The translations under genes and the position numbers were made by a program. Positions 59,222 to 64,000 of a DNA stretch of 64,000 nucleotides are shown piece by piece. How positions within the stretch are numbered: the first letter of the stretch is position 1; each line of letters starts with the position of its first letter. Source of the DNA: Kribbella steppae (GTDB lineage Bacteria > Actinomycetota > Actinomycetes > Propionibacteriales > Kribbellaceae); assembly GCF_004342025.1 (NCBI RefSeq), contig NZ_SLWN01000015.1:62001-126000 (forward strand). The letters are read 5' to 3'. Below the pieces are notes generated by a model that saw nothing but the letters and a program-made list of their open reading frames with translations, was not told the DNA's origin and did no database searches.

Positions 59222-61672
59222 TCACCTTTCGGGGCGGGGGACGACCGGCTGCCAGCCGCCGAACACCTTCGACGGGTCGCGCAGCGCGGCCGCCTCGTCG
59301 TCACTGAGTTGCCGGGAGCACGCCAGTCGCGTACTGGTGTCGATGGGCCGGCCGGACAGGTCGGTACTGCGGTACTCCCAGAACCGGACCTGACCGGCGG
59401 CCGCACAGTCGTTGGGGCTGGTGATCTGGAAGCCCTGCTTCTTCACGTGGGTGTCCATCGCGGAGTCGATGAACACGACCTGGCTGGTCGGGAACCTGCT
59501 CAGCTCGACCCGGCCGAGGAACACGCTGTCGTCGGGCGCATCCGGACCGCGGGTCAGCCGCACGTTCACGAAGATGTTGCCCGGTCCGTTGTCGCTGTTG
59601 CGGACCTGGTTGTAGTAGCCCTCGTGCAGCGCCTTCAGCTCCGAATTCTGGATGAAGACCCCGCCGGTCCCCCAGACGAAATCGACGTCACCCTCGATGT
59701 AGCTGTCGGTCACGAAGCCCTTGCCCTGCAGCCGCAGGCTGTCCTGGTAGCCCATGATCCGGACCCGCGCGAGCACGATCCGCTCGCCGTTGCCACGGAA
59801 CGCCTCGGCCTGCGAGCCGCGGTACGGCGTCAGGTTCTGCACCGTGGCGTCGGCAAGGGTGAAGTCGTCCGCGTCGACGCCCATCGCGGCCCGCCAGCAG
59901 TTGAAGCGGTCCGGCTGGGCGAGCACGCGGCGCGGACAGTAGGCCTGCTCGATCGGCACGTTCGCCATCGCGTAGTCGCCGTTGAGCAAGTTGTTGTTCG
60001 GGTACCCGATGATGGTGCGGCCCGCGCCGGCGCCGACGATCGTGATCCCGGGCTTGGTCTGCGGGACGTAGACGAGCTCGCGATAGAGGCCCGGAGCCAC
60101 GTCGATCCGAGACCTATTGCCCTCAGCCACGAAGTCGATCGCACCCTGGACCGTGCAGAAGTCCCCGTCCTCACCTACTGTGAGCCTGCTGTCCGATGCC
60201 GGGTCGTGCCGGGTCCGGAACATCCACTGGGACGGCTCGACGATCCCGGGATGCCCGACGACGAACCCAGGATCGACGGTGACGTAGTACACCTGCCCGG
60301 GCGCCAGCCGCTGATGCGGATGGATCGAGACCGTCCGACCGTCGACCGTGACCGCTTGATACGTCCACGTGTGCAACTGACCGAAGTCCGAGCGCGCGTC
60401 ACCGATGAAGCGCTGGTACGACGTGAGGTCGGCGAGATCGATCGTGTCGACGACCTCGCCGCCGGTCCGGTGGATCCGGAGCTTGCCCTGGACACCGAGT
60501 TGCACCGGTCCCTGGAAGGTCATTGTGAGCGTGGTGTCTGAGCAGGTGGCATCCGCTGTGCTTCGCGGCGAGAGCTCGGGCACACTCGGCCGCGCGGTCT
60601 TCCAGCCGGTGAGACGTTCCAGCACCTTGGTCAGCCTGGCCGCGGCGACCTGGTGGCCCTTGACGTTGGGGTGAGTGCTGCCGTTGAAGTCGTCCGCGCC
60701 GAGCCAGCCGGTCGTGTCGACGTACACGATCCTGCGGTCCTGCGTGGCCGCGACCGCTGACTTGATGCCGGCGCTGTGAGTCCCGTTGAAGGGGCGCATC
60801 GCAAGGATCAGGCTGCGCGGGTTCGCGGCGCGCACCTGGCGGAGGTAGGCGAGGTACCCGCGCGTGAACTCGCTGCTCGGGTACGGCGCGTCGTTCGTGC
60901 CGAAGTTGACGACGACGGCACCTGGGTCGAACGGCGCGGCCGGGAAGCCGGCCAGGTTCCAGCCGAAGGACTCGGCGGCGGTGCCGACGTTGCCGTGGCC
61001 CGGCTGGATGATGCCTTGTTTGCCGAAGCCGATCTGGTTCGTGTCCGCGCCGAACGCATTGCCGACCAGCTGCGGGTAGCTCTTGGTGCCGTCGGCGCAG
61101 TCGATCCCGAGCTCCGGGCAGAGCGCCATCACGCCTTGGGTGATCGAGTCGCCGTAGAACTCGATCCGGTGCTCGGCCGTGGTCGGCAACGGGATCAGCG
61201 TCGCGAGCGGTGCGAGCTCGATCTTCTCGAGGACGACGCCGGACTGCAGCGGGACGATCCAGCGGTTCGCGTACTCGTCGACATCCTTGACCAGGATCTC
61301 GGCGGTGTGCGCCACGGTGGGATCGAGACCTTCGACGAACACCTTGTGGTCCTCGTCGACCTTGACCAGGACGGGCTCGGCCCGGTCGACCGAGACATAG
61401 AGCTGCGCCGGCACGGTGATCGACTCGGTGTCGAACCAGGCGCCGAGGCGGTCGCCGGTGAAGCGGAAGCGCAGCGACGAGCCGGAGTTCACCGTGATCG
61501 CCACGTCGTCGTCGCGACCCCAGTGACCATCGAGCTCGATCCGCGGGTCGAACGGGCCGAACGTCGCCGGGTTCGCCACTGCTGCCACAGGTGCCGCGTT
61601 GCCGGCCGGAACGGTGAGCACGCCGATCCCTAGCAGGATGACGAAACACAGGCTGAACAGAGCTTTCTTCAC
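59222..61672 (-). CDS. Secreted SGNH esterase - pectinesterase (CE8) fusion
   Basis: The 816-residue protein has a Sec signal (KKALFSLCFVILLGIGVLTV), an N-terminal beta-sandwich and an SGNH domain with GDSITQG (S176), NFGTND and STHPNVKGHQ, like CE2 acetylesterases. A linker domain follows (about residues 390-500), and the C-terminal half is a pectin methylesterase. CE8 motifs are GYQDSL (D644), GDVDFVWG (D664) and FLGR. The enzyme could remove acetyl and methyl esters from the same pectin chain. GTG 61672 follows GAGGAG by 8 nt; the upstream ATG of the long frame is not used. Confidence 0.88.
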   Translation of the reverse strand: MKKALFSLCFVILLGIGVLTVPAGNAAPVAAVANPATFGPFDPRIELDGHWGRDDDVAITVNSGSSLRFRFTGDRLGAWFDTESITVPAQLYVSVDRAEPVLVKVDEDHKVFVEGLDPTVAHTAEILVKDVDEYANRWIVPLQSGVVLEKIELAPLATLIPLPTTAEHRIEFYGDSITQGVMALCPELGIDCADGTKSYPQLVGNAFGADTNQIGFGKQGIIQPGHGNVGTAAESFGWNLAGFPAAPFDPGAVVVNFGTNDAPYPSSEFTRGYLAYLRQVRAANPRSLILAMRPFNGTHSAGIKSAVAATQDRRIVYVDTTGWLGADDFNGSTHPNVKGHQVAAARLTKVLERLTGWKTARPSVPELSPRSTADATCSDTTLTMTFQGPVQLGVQGKLRIHRTGGEVVDTIDLADLTSYQRFIGDARSDFGQLHTWTYQAVTVDGRTVSIHPHQRLAPGQVYYVTVDPGFVVGHPGIVEPSQWMFRTRHDPASDSRLTVGEDGDFCTVQGAIDFVAEGNRSRIDVAPGLYRELVYVPQTKPGITIVGAGAGRTIIGYPNNNLLNGDYAMANVPIEQAYCPRRVLAQPDRFNCWRAAMGVDADDFTLADATVQNLTPYRGSQAEAFRGNGERIVLARVRIMGYQDSLRLQGKGFVTDSYIEGDVDFVWGTGGVFIQNSELKALHEGYYNQVRNSDNGPGNIFVNVRLTRGPDAPDDSVFLGRVELSRFPTSQVVFIDSAMDTHVKKQGFQITSPNDCAAAGQVRFWEYRSTDLSGRPIDTSTRLACSRQLSDDEAAALRDPSKVFGGWQPVVPRPER

Positions 61673-61723
61673 AGCGGTCTCCTCGCGCGGACCGCCATTC
61701 GGAAAGCCCGGGGCGGTGGGCGG

Positions 61724-61814
61724 GTAATCCTTTTCCTCGGCTACCGTCGCAGCGTCTCCGGGCCGCGTCAAGACCTCGTCCGGGAGAAGTTCGGCGAAAC
61801 GGGAAAAGGTTTAC
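61724..61814. promoter_or_regulatory. Paired operator candidates between pectinesterase and LacI genes
   Basis: GTAATCCTTTTCC at 61724-61736 and its near reverse complement GGAAAAGGTTTAC at 61802-61814 flank the promoter region. The core GTAAACCTTT also occurs at 53718. Two sites in the divergent spacer suit looping by the LacI protein encoded at 61863. Confidence 0.55.
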
Positions 61815-61862
61815 ATGCCTGTGGTGGCAGCGAATCGGTCGTCGGCATGATCCAATGAGCCG

Positions 61863-62882
61863 GTGAGAAAGTCGACCAGGGATCGCGCCGGCCGGGCCAC
61901 GATCCACGACGTGGCCCGGCTCGCGGAGGTCTCCACCGCGACCGTGTCGCGGGTGCTCAGCGGCGGCAAGCCGGTTTCGGCCCAGGTCGCCGACCGGGTC
62001 CGCGCCGCGGCCCAGGAGGTCGGGTACCGGCCGAACCCGGCGGCCCAGACGTTGTTGCGCGGCAGCAGTCAGACGATCGGGGTGGTCGCCCCCGATCTCG
62101 GCAACCCGTACTTCGCCGAGATCCTCAAGGGCATCTCCGCCGAGGCCTCCGCCGACGGGAACCACACGCTCGTGGCGGGGACCGACGAGGACCCGGACCG
62201 CGAGTACCGCTCGGCGATCGAGCTGGCCCGCTGGGTCGACGGCCTACTGCTGTGTGCACCGCGGATGAGCACGCCGCGCCTCAAGGAGGTCGCCGCGGCC
62301 AGCCGCAAGCTGGTGCTGATCAACCGGGTACTACGCCACCCGTCGGTGGGAGCCGTGGTCGTCGACTACCACCACGGCGTACGGCTGTTGTGTGAGCACC
62401 TCGGGTCGCTCGGCCACAAGCGGATCGTCTACCTGGAGGGTCCGCCCAACGCGTGGTCCGACCAGCAACGCCAGCGCGGCTTCCGGGCTGCTGAGGCGGC
62501 GGGCCAGACGATCATCCGCGTTCCCTGCGGCTCAGCGCTTCGCGACGGCTACACCGCGGTCGACGACGCGCTCACCCACCGCCCGACTGCGTTGATCGCC
62601 TTCAACGACCACGTGGCCGTCGGCGTCCTGAGCCGCCTCCGCGAGCTGGGGGTCTCCGTCCCCGACGACCTTTCGGTGGCCGGCGTCGACGACGCTCCCA
62701 TGAGCGCCCACACCGACCCCGGCCTCACGACGTACGCCGTCTCCACCGTCGAGCTGGGCCGTCAGGCCTGGCAACACTTCAACCCGACGGCCCCCACCAA
62801 CACCACTCACCTCACCGGCGAGCTAGTGGTCCGAGCCTCCACAGCCCGCCCACCGCGCCGCCGCCGTACCGCTCAGGCCTGA
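61863..62882 (+). CDS. LacI-family transcriptional regulator (pectin esterase locus)
   Basis: The 339-residue protein has a LacI helix-turn-helix (ATIHDVARLAEVSTATVSRVLSG) and a sugar-binding domain from IGVVAPDLGNPYFAEILKG. It is divergent from the pectinesterase-esterase pair and convergent with the GH78 gene, overlapping the latter by 10 nt. GTG 61863 gives the normal length. The paired GTAA(A/T)CCTTTTCC sites in the shared spacer are its likely operators, and the same motif near 53718 suggests it also reaches the GH28 promoter. Confidence 0.9.
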   Translation: MRKSTRDRAGRATIHDVARLAEVSTATVSRVLSGGKPVSAQVADRVRAAAQEVGYRPNPAAQTLLRGSSQTIGVVAPDLGNPYFAEILKGISAEASADGNHTLVAGTDEDPDREYRSAIELARWVDGLLLCAPRMSTPRLKEVAAASRKLVLINRVLRHPSVGAVVVDYHHGVRLLCEHLGSLGHKRIVYLEGPPNAWSDQQRQRGFRAAEAAGQTIIRVPCGSALRDGYTAVDDALTHRPTALIAFNDHVAVGVLSRLRELGVSVPDDLSVAGVDDAPMSAHTDPGLTTYAVSTVELGRQAWQHFNPTAPTNTTHLTGELVVRASTARPPRRRRTAQA

Positions 62883-64000
62883 GCGGTAAAGCTGTAGCTG
62901 CCGGAGTCCACGCGGCACACCAGCGCGCGGTCGGCCGACTCCAATAGCTCAACCCCGACCTGCTCAGTGACCGGTCCCCGCGACTCACGAACAGATTCCG
63001 CATCGGCGGTTGGCACGTGGACGGTGGCGGTAGCACCGGGCGGAACTACCACATCAAGAGTGAAGGTGCCGTCGGTGACCTCCCAGCGGGTGGAGACTCG
63101 GCCGGTCGGTGTGTCGTAGGCACCCTCGGCCCAGGTCAGCCGGCCACCGGGGCGAGGCTTGATGACGAGGTCGCGGAAGGCGACGGAGCCGGCGGACTGG
63201 TCGATGCCCGCGACACCGCCGTACAGCCACTCCCCGACCGATCCAAGTGAGTAGTGGTTGAACGAGTTCATCGCGACCGGGCCGAACCCGTTCTCCTCCG
63301 TCCACCCGTCCCAGCGCTCCCAGATCGTCGTCGCGCCGTGCCGGATGGAGTACCCCCACGAGGGATACCGATCGTCGTGCAACAGGTCGTACGCCAACTC
63401 GACGTGCCCGTACTTCGCCAGGATCGGACACAACAGCGCCACCCCGGCGAACCCGGTCGTCAGCGATCGGCCGCGCCGCTCGAGATCGGCGACCAGATGC
63501 TTCACCGCCGCCTGCTCGAACTCCTCCGGCAGCAACCCGAACGCCAACGGCAACAGATACCCGGTCTGTGTGTCCCCGCGAACCTTGCCCTCGGCATCCA
63601 CGAACTCCCGGACGAACGCAGCCCCGATCCGCTCCCGCAGCTCGCCGTACGCCGTCGCCTCGTCCTCCAGCCCGATCACCCGCGCCGCCGCGGCGGTCAG
63701 CTCGGCACTGCGGGCGAAGTACGCCGTCGCCAGCACATCGCGATCCGTGCGTACGCCGACCTGCAGCCAGTCACCGTAGTGGCCGCTGGTCCGCTTGCGC
63801 CAGATCAGGTCCGGGTTCGCCTGGTGGACGTAGTCAACCCAGCGTTTCATGGTCGGCCAGGCCTGCCGCAGTACGCGCTCGTCGCCGTACGTCCGGTATA
63901 GCGTCCATGGAACGATGGTCGCGGCATCCGCCCACGCAGGCGTGCCGTGCCGGCCGGTGATCAGGTGCGGGATGACATCCGGGATCGCGCCCTCGTCCGT
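62873..64000 (-). CDS. GH78 alpha-L-rhamnosidase, C-terminal part (cut by window edge)
   Basis: 376 codons of an open frame enter from the right edge. The visible part is the end of the (alpha/alpha)6 barrel and the C-terminal beta-domain of GH78. Motifs include GAIPDVIPHL, GTPAWADAATIVPW, SGHYGDWLQ and TIWERWDGW (holding the probable general-base Glu), then MNSFNHYSLGSVGEWLY. It hydrolyses terminal alpha-L-rhamnose, such as from rhamnogalacturonan I, matching the GH28, CE8 and galactosidase genes beside it. The N-terminal domains and catalytic acid lie outside the window. It converges with the LacI gene. Confidence 0.9.
   Translation of the reverse strand, partial: TDEGAIPDVIPHLITGRHGTPAWADAATIVPWTLYRTYGDERVLRQAWPTMKRWVDYVHQANPDLIWRKRTSGHYGDWLQVGVRTDRDVLATAYFARSAELTAAAARVIGLEDEATAYGELRERIGAAFVREFVDAEGKVRGDTQTGYLLPLAFGLLPEEFEQAAVKHLVADLERRGRSLTTGFAGVALLCPILAKYGHVELAYDLLHDDRYPSWGYSIRHGATTIWERWDGWTEENGFGPVAMNSFNHYSLGSVGEWLYGGVAGIDQSAGSVAFRDLVIKPRPGGRLTWAEGAYDTPTGRVSTRWEVTDGTFTLDVVVPPGATATVHVPTADAESVRESRGPVTEQVGVELLESADRALVCRVDSGSYSFTAQA

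Noticed and set aside
61672..61771. Upstream ATG start for the SGNH-pectinesterase protein
   Set aside because: It would place 33 charged residues before the signal peptide; GTG 61672 has a GAGGAG site and starts the signal directly.
1..64000. tRNA, rRNA, riboswitch (including a B12 riboswitch before the cobalamin genes) and prophage signals
   Set aside because: None could be recognised by eye; the cobalamin adenosyltransferase leader is only 49 nt, too short for a B12 riboswitch.

Overview
The window is high-GC DNA with dense, head-to-tail genes, frequent GTG starts, ATGA/GTGA overlaps between neighbours and many twin-arginine signal peptides. Gene content and style fit a soil actinomycete. 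The combination of a MeaA-type mutase, FabV, a mycobacterial-like MurA and large carbohydrate-degrading operons points to Propionibacteriales, most like Kribbella. This is inference from content; no rRNA gene is present.

Layout. Positions 1-15151 are mostly housekeeping: a partial unknown gene, a PPOX-fold protein, an aldo/keto reductase, the B12-dependent mutase MeaA, a STAS protein, SppA, a PduO-type cobalamin adenosyltransferase, MurA, FabV, a CGNR regulator divergent from an MFS exporter, a large Ski2-like helicase and an AbiEi/DUF559 gene. Several of these genes have a TANNNT -10 hexamer 6-7 nt before the start codon, suggesting leaderless transcripts. The AbiEi/DUF559 gene is bracketed by two copies of an unusual inverted repeat.

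Positions 15321-20292 hold a secreted SGNH esterase and a convergent three-gene ABC importer (permease, permease, lipoprotein; no ATPase). Positions 20433-36690 (minus strand) form what looks like one 13-gene operon: ABC importer, a cytosolic alpha-helical protein, an RraA-type aldolase, three tandem secreted beta-helix proteins, an SDR dehydrogenase, a CaiB-type CoA-transferase, a substrate-binding-protein-like protein with no signal peptide, an enoyl-CoA hydratase and a metallo-beta-lactamase-fold hydrolase. Divergent from it (36868-44867, plus strand) are a regulator fusing an IS630-type HTH to GntR/FCD, a fuconolactonase-like amidohydrolase, a GH95 alpha-L-fucosidase, a fucose-dehydrogenase-like AKR and a divergent second GH95-like protein. 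Together these suggest capture of a fucosylated, probably pectic, glycan and oxidation of its sugars, with an unexplained CoA-thioester branch.

Positions 44869-46030 carry a truncated HIT gene fused tail-to-tail with a methyltransferase gene. Positions 46150-64000 form a pectin/galactan locus: GH2 and GH42 beta-galactosidases, two LacI regulators, four GH28 genes (one frameshifted and signal-less), a TAT-exported alpha/beta-hydrolase, an SGNH-pectinesterase fusion and a GH78 alpha-L-rhamnosidase running off the end. Two identical 14-bp operator candidates (TGCAATCGTTTGCA) precede the galactosidase genes and the GH28 cluster. A second motif, GTAAACCTTT, occurs at the GH28 and pectinesterase promoters, so the secreted and intracellular steps may be co-regulated. 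No tRNA, rRNA, CRISPR array, intact insertion sequence or replication origin was recognised, and no gap longer than about 200 bases lacks a gene.
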